Below are positions 1 to 12,760 of a stretch of 64,000 nt of DNA, in pieces. Source of the DNA: Branchiostoma lanceolatum (lineage: Eukaryota; Chordata; Leptocardii; Amphioxiformes; Branchiostomatidae); NCBI RefSeq assembly GCF_035083965.1, contig NC_089735.1:10008001-10072000 (forward strand), given 5' to 3'. The position numbers were made by a program, and so were the translations under genes. Every line of letters starts with the position of its first letter. Position 1 is the stretch's first letter. Below the pieces are notes generated by a model, which was not told the origin of the DNA, made no database searches, and saw nothing but the letters and a program-made list of their open reading frames with translations.

Positions 1-467
1 TATTACAATGATGAAGTCAAGGGTTACACAAATCTAACTCAGTTCGTAGCGAGGTCGCAGCACAATCGTAGTCAAGTGGAAAGGGGGTCTTACTAAATGC
101 CACGTATTTGCTCCCACGCTAATTCGGAAGTAATTTCCCCAAAGAAATATTTCGAGGCAGACTAATTTCCCTTGGGGTTGTTACGTGATTTCTTTCAATC
201 GACTTTAACGTTAAAATTCCATGTCCCTTTCTTGGTTGGCTAGCCGGATCAACGTCAAGCTATTTACTTGCTTCAAGGCTTGGTTCTGTTATATGAACAC
301 AATGCATAATCGCACGATTCTAATGAAGGATTCAAATTACCTGTATACATCCAAAACGGTACAAAACCAGTTCGACGGTCTAGACTTTACAGTGTAACCT
401 CACTAGAGTAGCACGGTTTATTGGATGGTTTGGACGTCACCTCTGGAAATATTTTAATTTTCTGCAG
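1..467. other. intron or upstream part of the glutamate receptor gene; no exon recognised
   Basis: I see no splice-bounded coding segment here. The first recognisable exon begins at 468 in phase 0 in the middle of the S1 lobe, so this stretch is most likely intron. The amino-terminal domain, signal peptide and start of S1 must lie left of the window. Confidence 0.5.
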
Positions 468-3400
468 GAGAAACCTTTCATATTCAAGGACATCCCTGAA
501 GACGGACCACCTGCCTTTAGGGGCTTCCTAATCGATGTACTCAACGAACTGAAGACGCAGTTAAAGTTCAGGTGAAGGTTGCCTCTTTTACGACACCCAT
601 GCATTTACAAAATGGCATGTTAGTGACTTGCTGTTGAAGGGGGCGACGCTAACCTTTTCAAATACTTTGAAATGAGGTGACGTTAACCTTTTCAACCACT
701 TTTGTCTCTCTCTGTGATTAAGTGTTCAATAATGGTTGCCACTTGCCAGGGTCCATCTTGCAAAGGCTGCAAACATATCGCTCTGACACTTTTGATATAT
801 GTTTCCTTCGATTAGATAGAGCGAAGAAATGTCCGGTCATGTATCAAAGGAATAGGTATTAAAATTCGCGGGCTTAGAATGAAAATATAGTTTAGTGTCT
901 CTTTTCTACGGCAATTTAAGAAATGTAAGGTACACTATCAAACCGACACAATTCAATGATATACTTAACGTTCAAACAATAACAATAGCCATTAGACCCA
1001 AAACCAAACCAACAAAATTCTTTTCTTTCAAAACTTACATCAATGGTATAGTTTAAATACGATAAAGTCTATACTTACATGTAATCTTTTCTTAATATAC
1101 CAGCTATACCATTTTTGAAACACCTGACCAGAAGTATGGGGCCAAAAAGGAAAACGGAGAGTGGAACGGCATGGTGGGACAGCTTGTGCAAAAGGTAACG
1201 ATATTCCTTCAATGATGAACATAAAAATAGTAAGAGAGAATAGAATGAATGCGCATGGTAAAAGTCACTCAACCTTCATGTTACCTTTATCGACGTAATA
1301 GAATGAATTTCTCGTTCCAAAAAAAAATGCTTCCATACTAATGCACATTAGGGTATTTCACTTCATTTCAATGTATTTCAATAATAATCAGTATCGTGCA
1401 GAAATATTACAAAAATAGTACCACGCACATGCACATATGGCATTTCTGAATATCACCTTAAGATACATGCATATTATCATAAAAGCTAATCTGTATCGGC
1501 ACATTCCATGCTAAAGTTGGATTCTTTCGTTGAACGCAATCAAGTGTAGTCACACGTGCTCAGAGCAATTGAATCAATCCTGAAGAAGGTCGACGTATCA
1601 GCGACTTAAAATTCAAGGTGACCTATGTACATCTGCTTGTGTTAAACAAAATTATCAAACTTCATCTTGTTTGATATGAATGATAACTTTGATGGAGTAC
1701 ACTACTACATTTCTCACACAGAGAGCACACATTGCCGTGTCAGCTCTAACGATAACATCAGAGAGAGAAGATGTGGTGGACTTTACCAAGCCGTACATGG
1801 ACTACGGAGCAACGATTCTCCTCAGGAAGCCTGAACAGGTAATGGATCAAACTGTACCAGAGGATCAACAAGTCGTAAAAAAATTCGTTTTTTATATGTG
1901 TACTATGTGGAGCGCCGCCCCAGTGGAATGGGGGGGGGGAGTGCTATTGATCTATTTTAGCTAGAAATGAATTAAGATTATAAACATTTAGCTCAGCAAA
2001 TGATCATCATCTTCAAATACATCTGTCAGATTCCTTCCTAAGGTCAATGGCAAACATTCTCAGTATTACTTGTACACAAAATTTACTAGAACGTTTGTGT
2101 TCTAACTCGATGTCACTTTTTACCAATTATCATAGTTGAATTTTATGATTTTATTTTTATATTATGATTTCTTAGAGATTTCGCCTATCTTTTTGGAATA
2201 ATTTTTCGGGTCATTTTCTTTCAGAAATACAACGTTTTCGCCTTCCTGGAGCCATTCAACTTCCAAGTATGGGCGTGCATCCTTGGGTCCATCCTGATAG
2301 TAGGGTTTATCCTGTATATCCTGAACAGGATCAGTCCCTACAGCTCTTTCGGGACGGACGAGCCAGATGCAGACGCCTTCAACCTGTCGAATAGCGTGTG
2401 GTTTGCGTATGGGTCTCTAGTTCAACAAGGTATGACAAACCACATCAAAATTTACAGGGCTGTTTCATCTTTTTGTTAGACATTTATTACTTCCTTTCTT
2501 AAAAAAGATTTTTAAAAAATCGATTTAACTAATTCGTTTCCCATGTCAAGGCCAAGTACCGTAATCTTTGTAATTAATCGTCCGGTAAATTAGAATGAAA
2601 TTGCAACCTGTCTTCAATTCGTGCATTAGCATCGTAATTCAGACTTATTGTCTGTTGTATGGTAATACGTCTTTCTAAACCGACAATCAGGCGCCTAACA
2701 TTGCACTTTCAGATTCTGTAACATAAATTGATTGTAATCTTAGTAGAGCACATGAAAAATGACACAATTGTACTTAATATCTATTTTACTGTCAGCGAAG
2801 TTGTCATTCCTGGCCAGACACTGTGCCCGGGAGAAAGGCTAGACATTTCTATTTCCTCCACCTAGAAATATATGGGTGCCTAACTTCGAGTTGGGGGAGA
2901 GGTGCCCGTGATGAAATTGAAGTGGGAAGAGTGGGCTTCGCCTTCTAATATCGAATCCAATAGACCGCGGATTAACAATCCGCTGCCCTTACGGTCTATG
3001 CGACCACTAGTTGCTTACATCAATCTAACATGTATGTCATTGCTTCTACAAGGTGGTGAATCGAACCCCCGTGCATCATCAGGCCGCATGTTGAGCGGCT
3101 TCTGGTGGTTCTTCACCCTCATCATGATCTCCACCTACACCGCCAACCTCGCGGCTTTCCTCACGGTGACGCGGATGGACACCCCGGTCCGATCAGTCGA
3201 CGACCTCGCCGCCCAAACAACCATGCCCTACGGGACCGTAGAAGACAGTAGTCTGTACACGTTCTTCAAGACTTCCAAGATAGGCGTGTATGAACGGATG
3301 TGGGACTTCATGAACAACTCCAACACATTCGTGAATACAGTGGAGGCTGGGTATGATAAAGTCTTATCGGAGATGTATGCTTTCATTTGGGAAAACCCTT

Positions 3401-5129
3401 CCTTGGACTATCTGAAGCTGACTAACTGTGACTATACCACCATAGGAAGACCGTTCAATATGAAAGGGTATGGAATTGCCCTACAGGAAGGCATGAGCCT
3501 AAGAGATCAGTTATCTATCAGGTAAAGTATATCTCAAATTAGTTGCTATAATTTACATAAGCTGCAGTGCATTATTGAATATCAATAAACGTAATTGTGT
3601 GATTATGCAACAAAACCCTTAACTTACAAATAATTTGCACTGTGCATGTCCATTTCATGTTAATTGGGTACCTGAACAGTGGATCAAAAGGACCAAATAG
3701 TTTGTACCGTCCTCCGTCTCGGCCCCTTGACAGAGTAGGTTCAGTCGCTTTGAAAGTTAAAGTTTAAGCTTTGTTAATAATGCAGATCCAACATGTAAAG
3801 TTTCAAATTGTTATGAAAAATGTACACTGGTCAAGGAAAGACACTAAAACTTTTAATAGAATTTATACAAATATATTTGAAAAGCTGTAAGTATCACCTT
3901 CCATTTCCGCTACCTTCATTCATAAAATAGTCAAAGAAAACAGGTTGGTAGTATTTATTTGTTCAGTTGTAAATACTATCTTCTTTTCCTTTATCTATCC
4001 AGCATACTGAAGATGCAGGAGTCTGGAAAGATGGACGAGTTAAAGAGCAAGTGGTGGCCGTCAGAGAACGCGAAGTGCCCTGCCGAGTCCTCCTCACAGA
4101 AGAGCAAGGCTAGTGAGTTGGGCCTGAACAGTCTAGCAGGGGTGTTCTACGTGCTAGCCTTGGGAGTCGGGATTTCCATAGTCATCGTCCTCATAGAGAT
4201 CATCTGGTGGCTGCTGCGGGGTGAGGGGAAGCTCAAACGACCTAAACCCGTAAGTTTATCTCCTTTAACATCATCTACTAGATTGGATTAACGAATGAAG
4301 ACCTTTATTCGTGCCCCGAGGGGCTAGATACAGGTCGTTTAACATTAACCTAACTAACATGTAAGTGACATACACAGTGAAATAAATACAGTACATAGTT
4401 AAACATAACGTTACATGGTAGACGAAAGTGATAGGCTAAGCTAATCCGGTAGAGTCAACTTCTTCTCGCTTCTTTGTACATGTATGAACAGATCATGTTT
4501 CTTGTACAAGGGTTGTCTAGACGCAACAAAAATGTGAATTTATCCGTTGCGTTTAGATATTCAAGGTATGGCCTACTATGGGACATCGCCTACTAGATTC
4601 GAACAAATTGGGTCATGGAACTCGAAGTGGCAGTGCCAGCTTGCTTGTATGAAGTCATTCAGATTGTTATATTCCATGCGGGTTAGCGTTCCAGACCTGT
4701 CTTTTGAATACTTACTAAGAATTGGTTAGTAGTTTTGGTTAGTATATCTGGTTAGTAGTTTAATCTGTCAACTTTTACCCAAAGATGTAACTAAAATATC
4801 CACGTTTAAAGCTAAACCCATATATTCTAATTGGATTTATTCATAGGGTCGAGTTGATTACTAGTACTTTTTTCCGGACGAGTAATATTTCTTTACACGC
4901 GTTCGTTGCTAGCGATACGGAAAACTTTTTACGTTATACAAATGTATTGTTTTGCTGTGATATACAGGAGCTCGCAATGCACAGAAAGTGGTTGATGTCT
5001 GTGTTTCAGAAGAACGACAAGATCGTCTTGGAAGAGGTCGAGAGAATTGAGATCAAACACATCCCGAACGACTCGACATCGAGCAACGGCAAAAGGAAGA
5101 TTTGGACTCACGTCGGCAACAGCGTGTAG
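468..5129 (+). CDS. ionotropic glutamate receptor, 3' part (5'-truncated by window)
   Basis: Seven exons join in frame: 468-571, 1104-1194, 1722-1838, 2225-2429, 3053-3521, 4003-4249 and 4968-5129 (464 residues plus stop). Order of parts: S1 lobe (exons 1-3, with WNGMVGQL and ALTITSERE), M1 and the start of the pore loop (exon 4), filter VQQGGE followed by M3 with [10 protein letters not shown] and most of S2 (exon 5), end of S2 and M4 (exon 6), and a 54-residue cytoplasmic tail (exon 7). The product should be a plasma-membrane subunit of a tetrameric ligand-gated cation channel. The Q at the Q/R site predicts a calcium-permeable pore. The two S2 cysteines (TNCDY and NAKC) fit the usual disulfide. 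The SYTANLAAF-type M3 and QQG filter favour the AMPA/kainate/delta-like or epsilon groups over NMDA subunits; I cannot choose a subfamily by eye. Two agonist-contact positions are non-standard (see findings). The amino-terminal domain lies outside the window. Confidence 0.93.
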
Positions 5130-5368
5130 AAATCCTCCGGTGATTTTCATGTGGAAGTATGTTATGTAAAATCCCAATCCCACTTTCTGACACCATCTTT
5201 TTCACAAGTGTATATACGAAAGGACAAGAAAGAGATTTCCCGAATGAAGTATACATATAGGAAGTTACCAAGGTAGATTATCATAATGTAAAAAGGGCCA
5301 GATTATTGTGATATCAAGAAGGTCGTCAAGCTTCTACGCAGCGCACTACTGGTAGTGATTTTCAAAGT

Positions 5369-5374
5369 AATAAA
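5369..5374 (+). terminator. candidate poly(A) signal of the glutamate receptor gene
   Basis: AATAAA lies 240 bp after the stop codon at 5127-5129. It is the first canonical hexamer downstream, and the fold-back repeat begins soon after. Position and motif only. Confidence 0.4.
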
Positions 5375-5404
5375 ACAAGACATAAGAAACTTAGTCTCTA
5401 CCAG

Positions 5405-5812
5405 ACTCCTTGGGTTGCTGGAAAGATAGTAGAAATAGACCAAATAGGCTGAGTGATAAGCCAGAGGGGCTATCCGGCCATAGAGTTACCCATACGCAAC
5501 CAAGGAGTCTGTCGGGAGTCGCTGAAGTCTTCGACCAAAAACTGCCATTTACCCAATCAAATGCATCATATAATAACTATCATTAGGGCTCAATACATTG
5601 TCTGAAAATGGGCCCAGAGAGGCCTGCAATGATTTGTTGTAAACTTGCATGTGGCACCAGATCGCTCAAAAAGGAACACAACAATCCAGAATAACAAATC
5701 GGGCAAGTATATAAACGAGACTGAGTAGCTCTATGGCCGGGTAGCTCCTCTGGCGTATCATTCAACCTATTTGGCAAATCTATACGATATTTTTCGAGCA
5801 ACCCAAAGATTT
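5405..5812. repeat. imperfect fold-back (inverted repeat) element
   Basis: The left arm, about 5405-5487, pairs with the right arm, about 5726-5812, as an inverted repeat of roughly 80 bp with scattered mismatches. Landmarks are TCCTTGGGTTGCT, CCAAATAGG and GGCCATAGAG on the left, with reverse complements on the right in the opposite order. A further short inverted copy of the outer part lies near 5497-5513. There is no open coding frame. The layout suits a non-autonomous DNA transposon (MITE or foldback), family unknown. Confidence 0.6.
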
Positions 5813-8259
5813 TGCTATGGACTATACGTAACTCTAGACTGCTAAAAAAAACAATACAACGCAAAACGCAACAATGCAGTTCCTGCAAACTGTAAGAAGA
5901 GCATATCAGAGCTATAATGTGCTCTCTGTATGACTGCTAAAGTTATTGAGCCTAATACAAATTGCTTCCGACATGTCGTCAAATGTACCATCCACTTTAC
6001 AGTAGATAACGGTTGTATACATACCTTCTTTATTGTAGCAGCCACAGCTGTAGCTGCATGTAGATTGTAATTACGATACCGTGTTTGAGGAAAACCTGTC
6101 ACGTATCTCTATTCACAACTCTACAAAAAAGTTTTACTAATAACGGTAATAGCTTGAGGTAATACTAGTAGTACGTGAAATGGCACAGAACTTCAGCTTG
6201 TACATTCTGCTACAGTGAACTGATGATAAACATACATATAGATATTAGTAAAATCCTCGGATACGATTTGGAAGCCAAGCTAGCTATAATACGAGAAAAC
6301 ACTGCTACAACAGACGAATACACCAAAACGGTTAAACTGATCCTTTGGTATATGCTTACTCACGTACTCGTGTAAGAAGATCAATTTACGCATAGAACAT
6401 TAGCCCCTGGGGCTAACTTAGTACTTTGTCGATAAGTGTAAAAACCTTCGTCAGTAAAGCAGTGTGCAGTTAAACAATAAAACAACATTCATGGGATGTA
6501 TTTCTGAAACAATATTGTGTGAAATTTGTTGCTGAATTTTGCCATGGTGCTTCTTTATTTGTCCAGGCAAACTTTCTTTGTGATAATTTATGTCAGACAG
6601 TCATTAAAATCACAAAAGTTTAGTCATATAACACAAAAGAGGTTAACGCATTATAGTTATGCCTGCTTTTGAAGGACTTAAGAAATGTATACATATAGAA
6701 AGTAATCAACAATATCTTGTTAGGATAAAAAATAGCATCAATGTTAGTTTGCATTATTGATTCAAATATTCAAGTCACTGTATGGTTTATATTGATATGG
6801 TTGGGCTGTAAATGTGTTAAATGTAAAAAGTTAAGCATGTTCGTTATTATTATTAAGATTCTTATCTTGCTTGTTCCACGGTACGGTAAATATTCGTCTC
6901 ATCATATGCGGTGGAAAAGCAATAAGCTGTCACGTATATTTTCATGGCCTCACAAAATTTGTGCACGGCATGTCGCAGGGGATTATTGCCGCAATCCAAG
7001 TCTACGCAGCCGGAACTTTCATATCAAGACAAATCCGACGCCTGGCCGAGCAGAGAAACAAATCTCTCTGCGAGGCTTTTCTTTACATTAAGATTGCCAC
7101 TTTGGCTACGTAGTAATTTGGCAAGGGGATCAAACAACGTGGAGCATAAGTCTACCATTTGGACATATTTTGATCCAGCCTAACGTCTGCTATATCAATG
7201 GAACTATACTGTGGCTGTTATCAAATCCCTTCTTCGTCTGATGGGTCTCATAGGACTTAGTAAATGCGTGCCCTTTTAGAAGGGAAGAGAATACGGACGT
7301 GTCTTCCATTCTAAAGTTGGCTCTGTTTACTGTTGTGTGTAAAAAGCTTCCTGTCTGTATTTCGTACAGGAAGGATTAAGACGATTTGGATCGACAAGAG
7401 AAAAGAAACAGTTCGTAGACAAGACTGGTCTCAATTTGTTAGTCATGAGAACACTAGTGAACAGGATGCGTGACAGTTTTTAGAATACTGCGTCTGACAG
7501 ACAAATTGTGCCGTATGAGGGGAATAGGGCTAGCTGTACGAGAAGCCCCTAAGTAAGGATTGTATGCCGCTTTATCTCTCTGCTACAGCACTTCCACAGA
7601 GCGCTGGCGCATTGTAGAGAAAACCGAAGTAGAAGGAACGTAGATGCTTACCATTGACAAGAGTTTTTGCTGTAAAGCTTCCATTTCTTGCGACAAAGAT
7701 TGAGCGGTAGCTGTAAGAACCACCTCGGGATATTTCCATGCCATACCGATGTAAGTAGTGATGATAAGGACAGCTGTGTGATCTTCACAAAGCATATACA
7801 TGTATCTTACGAGGTAATTTGTGACCTAGAGCTCTTCATGCCTTTGCCAGAGCTGAGTGTATATATGTAAAATGTACTTCAAAGGGTAGGACGGAAATGA
7901 CAGACATTGTACAGAGCATCTTTCATATGCCATGTGTATCTGTGCGAGTGCTTAATATCGTGCTATTCCCGTTTGCTAATGCCAAGCATTTGTCTTAGGT
8001 GCTAGGTCTCTTGTCCGTTTGTATCGGTTTTGCCTTATTCGTTTCATAAATAAGTGTATACAAACGTTCGTATTGTCGTTTGCATTTTTTTTTTCATATG
8101 TGAGGAATGAATTTCCAAATGGAAAAACAGAATGAGGAACACACGGTGAGAGTGTGTGGCAGAGTTTGTTTGTTTGAACCTTTGTTTATTCATGATAAGC
8201 TCATTGAGGTCATGAGGGAAGAGTGAGATACAGTATGTGAGTGAGACAGATAGAAGCAA
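5813..8259. other. intergenic, no gene recognised
   Basis: AT-rich sequence with only short uninformative open frames (the longest about 116 codons near 6741-7091). None shows a family motif, splice-bounded structure or coding-like composition. Confidence 0.6.
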
Positions 8260-8611
8260 AGTGTGAGGATGAGAAATGGGAGAGTCAGTGTGTGAGGGTG
8301 AGACACTGGGAGAGTCAGTGTGTGAGGGTGAGAAATGGGAGAGTCAGTGTGTGAGGGTGAGACACTGGGAGAGTCAGTGTGCGAGGGTGAGAAATGGGAG
8401 AGTCAGTGTGTGAGGGTGAGAAATGGGAGAGTCAGTGTGTGAGGGTGAGAAATGGGAGAATCAGTGTGTGAGTGTGAGACACTGGGAGAGTCAGTGTGTG
8501 AGGGTGAGAGATGGGAGAGTCAATGTTTGAGGCTGAGAAATGGGAGAGTCAGTGTGTGAGGGTGAAACACTGTGGGAGTCAGTGTGTGAGGGTGAGACAC
8601 TGGGAGAGAGA
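8260..8611. repeat. minisatellite, 29/30-bp unit, about 12 copies
   Basis: Tandem units begin GAGTCAGTGTGTGAGGGTGA and then end either AAATGGGA (29-bp form) or CACTGGGA (30-bp form). The two forms alternate at first and then irregularly. Units are nearly identical in the middle and drift towards the right end (GAGGCTGAG, GTGAAACACTGTGGG). Confidence 0.9.
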
Positions 8612-8920
8612 GAGAGTGAGTCAGAGGGCAAGAAAGATCATGCACATACAATTTGTGAGAGTTAAACAGGAGAGATACAAAGCTAGTGTGAAGGTGATAC
8701 AGAGAGACAGAATGTGTGAGACAGTTTGAGAGTGAGACAGAGACATTGTAAAAGTGAGACAGAGAAACAATGTGGCAGTGAGAACTTGAGACCTTGAGGG
8801 TGATTCAGTGTGAGAGTGAGACAGGCAATAGTGTCAGAGACATTGAGAGACAGTGTAAAGTCAGAATGAAACAGAGACATTGCGTGAGAGTCAAAAAGAA
8901 AGACAGAGTGACACAGAGAA
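8612..8920. repeat. degenerate GTGAGACAG-rich tract flanking the minisatellite
   Basis: Purine-rich sequence built from diverged GAGAGTGAGACAGAG words with no clean period. It looks like the decayed shoulder of the array at 8260-8611. Open frames on the other strand here are by-products of the repeat. Confidence 0.6.
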
Positions 8921-9949
8921 GGTCAAGTTGAAGTCTTTTTTCCCCGATAGATTTTACAAGGGGAGGAAGGAGCAGGCCACGGCTCACTATGCCTATGAGG
9001 AAAATAAACTTCATGCACAATCAATCATCGTGACTCTCTCCCGCAATGAAGAACTGTGATTCACCTTTCTTGCTTTTTGCATCCAGCAGACAGAAGACAA
9101 CCGGAAGACATCACAGCTGCTCACACTGTTGAGATAAACTTTTGTTTTACATTATTATAATGTTAGGTATAAAAGAATGTGCTTGTGCGTTTACTTAATG
9201 TGTACCACTTCGGCAAAAGAGCTTGACTCAACTGGAGTGTTTATCAATGCTCGTAACTGACATTCAAACTAAATGAACCCAAAATGATGTGTTGCGTTAG
9301 GAATAGAATACATATCATCTCACAGTTATGAAAACTCGCTCGATCTAGACTTTTTCGTTTGTGCCAAAACAATTAAAAAACAATGCGCATAGTTCTTTGT
9401 CTCACTTCTAAAACCGTTTGTCTTGCTCCGTATTCGCAAATTTTTGTGGAAAAATTGATGTAACAATTATAGGAACATGTTAAAGGCTAGACGTCCGAAA
9501 TATTTCGGAAGAAAAATATGTTTTATTGCCATAACATACATTTGCCCGTGTGTTACTTATTCTTTATAATTGGCAACAGGGGAGAATGGTAAACAACACA
9601 ACCTGTATGACACAGAGGTCATAGTTGCACTCAATGTTCCAAATGAGGGAAAGGGGGGGTGGGTCACATTTAGCAGCACCAAAAGTGCGTTTTTGGTTGA
9701 CCCTTGCCAATTGGACTTAAGGACATGATAAATCACCCTAAGGAAAACAGAATGTCGTCGACATTTTTATCGTTCCTTCTATAGTAACAGCACCCTGAGT
9801 AATGGTCTTTATCCTACGTGTATCGCAGAGGTCACGTAACCCCATTTAGTACTTTTGACATCGTCGACCTACGCTGCCCATGCGCATGCGTCATATACGG
9901 TCTGGGCCCAGTGAAGATTTTTCGATAACATAACACATCACAACGTCTA

Positions 9950-10035
9950 GCCAGAATTGCCGACAACCGAACCCGGGAACTTTAGATATTGTGTCCGCTA
10001 GCCTAACCATTTAGCCATTCGACGCCAATTCTAGG
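9950..10035 (-). repeat. tRNA-like SINE head, reverse orientation
   Basis: Read on the minus strand, it shows a tRNA-like start (GTCGAATGGCTAAATGGTTA) and a B-box-like GGGTTCGG at tRNA spacing, without a convincing cloverleaf. This resembles the other SINE-like segments in the window. Confidence 0.4.
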
Positions 10036-11189
10036 TAAATTCAACCACAAGATCATTAAATTGCAGTTAGGTTTGACTTGCACATCACTTTTTGTTGCCC
10101 CTACACTTGTCTTGCAAACTACACCTGTCCTTAGGTGACCCAACAATGTACACTTTGAAGATTATGAGGCAAAGGGCACGAAGCTATACATCTAAGATGG
10201 GAAAAACCTTGCTGCCTTTCCCGGACAGTCTGGGCTTAGCGCCTGCCTATAAAATGGCCTAGCACCTCACCCGAGAGAGATGAAATAAAAACACATAAAT
10301 GCTTCACATCCGCATGTGTGCTATACAGTATCATGGGGATCTAAGTCAGATGTTCATTTTTACACACTGGACGCGTACAGACCCATGGCCATCTACTCCT
10401 GATCCTTTCGCCACTTCCATCTTATAAAGATAGACTTTGATCAATGGCTAGTATCTGCACACCTCGGGCGCTACTATCTTAAGAGCTAACATTGACAAAT
10501 GCATTTCTGAATCAGACCTGAGCCCTATACAATATCTTTCCCTTGTATTTAACCATATCTTTGAATTGTGGCAAAAACACGTTCCCAAGAGATGGACGGA
10601 AGTAAGCCCGTGATTCACAACTAGTGATTCACAGCACTTTCTTGTTAAGTCCATGATTAGTGGTGTTGGTAAACCGTAAGGAGCGTCTCGACAAGAATGG
10701 TGCGATAGGTATCAAGTCTCCGCGGTTTTGAAGGCAGCGGAAGAAGCATACGTTTTCTCGAGTGTCGTGACATGAAGTTTTTTTATCAAAGAGACTAAAT
10801 GCTTCTTGGCTCAAAGGCTCTCTAAGCAGAGCATACATCAATTGGTGCATTAATGGCGGCCGGTTGCGTCACTACATGTTGATGTGCGCGCAGTGACGGC
10901 AAGAGAAAAGGGCAACCGTCAGATCCGTCAAGTTATCCGCGCCTGAAAATGGTACGCGTAATCTTTACAGTGCATCGCGGCGCACCCTTACAGCAATTAT
11001 GACAAATAAAATTGAAGGAAGAAGCAAGGAGTACAATAACTCACAGAATAACACACGGACAACACAGACACATAACTTACAAAATAATATCAATGTTTTT
11101 TCTTTATGTCATCACCTAAGGAACCCGCCTAAAAAGGCTAAATAATTATATTGAAAATCCGTCAGCTCGTGCATGAGTTATTTTTTTCC

Positions 11190-12760
11190 AAAGTTTACAA
11201 CAATACTGCGGTTCAAAAAAGCCGCTAGAGGGCCCAAACATACAGCACTTTCTTTGTGCCACGAGAGCTATGTAAAACTCAAAAATCATCACTTATTACA
11301 AACTCATATCTGTTTTATTCAAATCACTTATCAGCCAAGTGGTTGCACAATAGGTGAAAAAACAAGAAACCCAAATATGCATTAAAATGAAATATATAGT
11401 TGAAATGCTTATATAAAGTTCTTTTGCATTCGTAAAAATGAAAATCCATCAATACTTAATTGACTCATCCTCCTCCAAAGTAGCCGACAAAAAAGGCCCA
11501 CTGCAGTTTCACAAATGCCACTAGGTGATCCAAATTTACATCGCTTATTCCCTGTCTCAAATGATACGCACTCAAAAATCACTATAGATGTAGCATGTCC
11601 AGAAAACTAGATCTCAAACTTTGACTTTCCGCTGCAGTGTGGTAGGTAGCCACTATGGGGCCAATTATCAAATATGAACTTCGTACGCGTTTCAGTGACC
11701 CCTACCCGCCTACGAAATATCATTAGAATCAATCAACACCTTCTAAAAGCACACAGACGGCATACATAACTTTCTTGGAGAAGGTAAAAACATTTCTTAA
11801 GCCTGTTTTCTGGTACGAAATGAAGTTGTTTGATATCATAACACTAGTCAGTAACCAATTGCAAGTCAGCTTAGCAAGCCGGTGATTGGTGAGTAGATAA
11901 TTGGCCCAAGCTTGTCTGTCACACAGGCGCCAGCTGAGCTTAAAAGGAAGCCGACGTCTAAAACAGCCTATATCCTAACCTCTGCTTGAAGAGCGCTTGA
12001 CAGGGTAACGGTATGTAAAGCAATGCGCTGTACCAGACTACATTAAATTTTGTACCTTCAAGATTGGGGTGTCTATATCTAGTTCTACAATACCTGGAAA
12101 TTAAGGTATGGTGCCGGAAATTGACGTGAATCATTGCAACCTCAATAACTACCGACATGCTAAAATTCAGACATATTCGTCCAAGGGACCACTAGTTACA
12201 GCTGCGAACACAAAAATCAACACAAAAGCAATATCCCTGTAGGAGATAAACCTCCTTTGTGGAGGTGACAAAGACGAGATGACAGCATGCACGTGTGAAA
12301 TGAGACTCTTGTCGACATTTTACAGTACTGCAATTTTCTTAGTCCTTGTCTTCTTAATATTCCCGCTAGGTGGAGCTTGATGATAAGCATTAAGCATGGA
12401 GCATAAACCTTCATACCGCAAACAAGTGGTTTCTTTCGCAATATTGTGAAGCACAAAAGCATGTTTTGAGTCCCACGACATCATACCAGCACCAAATGAT
12501 GTTTACCTTTACGGGTGATTATTCAAATAAGGTCCTCATTTGCATAACTTGTATCTTATATACACAAATAACACAAGTTGTTCAAAATTATCAAAGTCTT
12601 ATCAAGCAAAGGTTTGATACTGTGGCATTTCCTCATAAATAAAGTACACAAGCCCTTGATATGAAATTCCAATCATTCACAACTATGAATTATAGCATTT
12701 GTTCATTGATTATGGAAAAGTTGTCTTCATTTGCATAATCTATAACTATTCATATTTCTC
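11190..12760 (+). repeat. dispersed repeat blocks related to the 59-kb repeat
   Basis: Words shared with 58915-59890 include GCCGCTAGAGGGCCCAAA near 11221, ACTCAAAAATCA with GTAGCATGTCCAGAA and TCCGCTGCAGT between 11570 and 11640, a CTTTCTTGGAGAAGGTAA end near 11770, and CTCATTTGCATAACT near 12535. The order of blocks differs from the 59-kb copy, so this may be two partial insertions. No coding capacity. Confidence 0.5.

Noticed and set aside
6741-7183. Overlapping plus-strand open frames of 79-116 codons
   Set aside because: No domain, no splice context and no codon-level signal; three overlapping frames are equally open, which suggests chance.
8260-8611. Regular 29/30-bp repeats considered as a CRISPR-like array
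   Set aside because: There are no unique spacers; units are directly contiguous, purine-rich, and drift gradually. This is a eukaryotic minisatellite.
8683-9020. Minus-strand open frames rich in Leu, Ser and Thr
   Set aside because: They are translations of the degenerate GTGAGACAG repeat and have no independent support.
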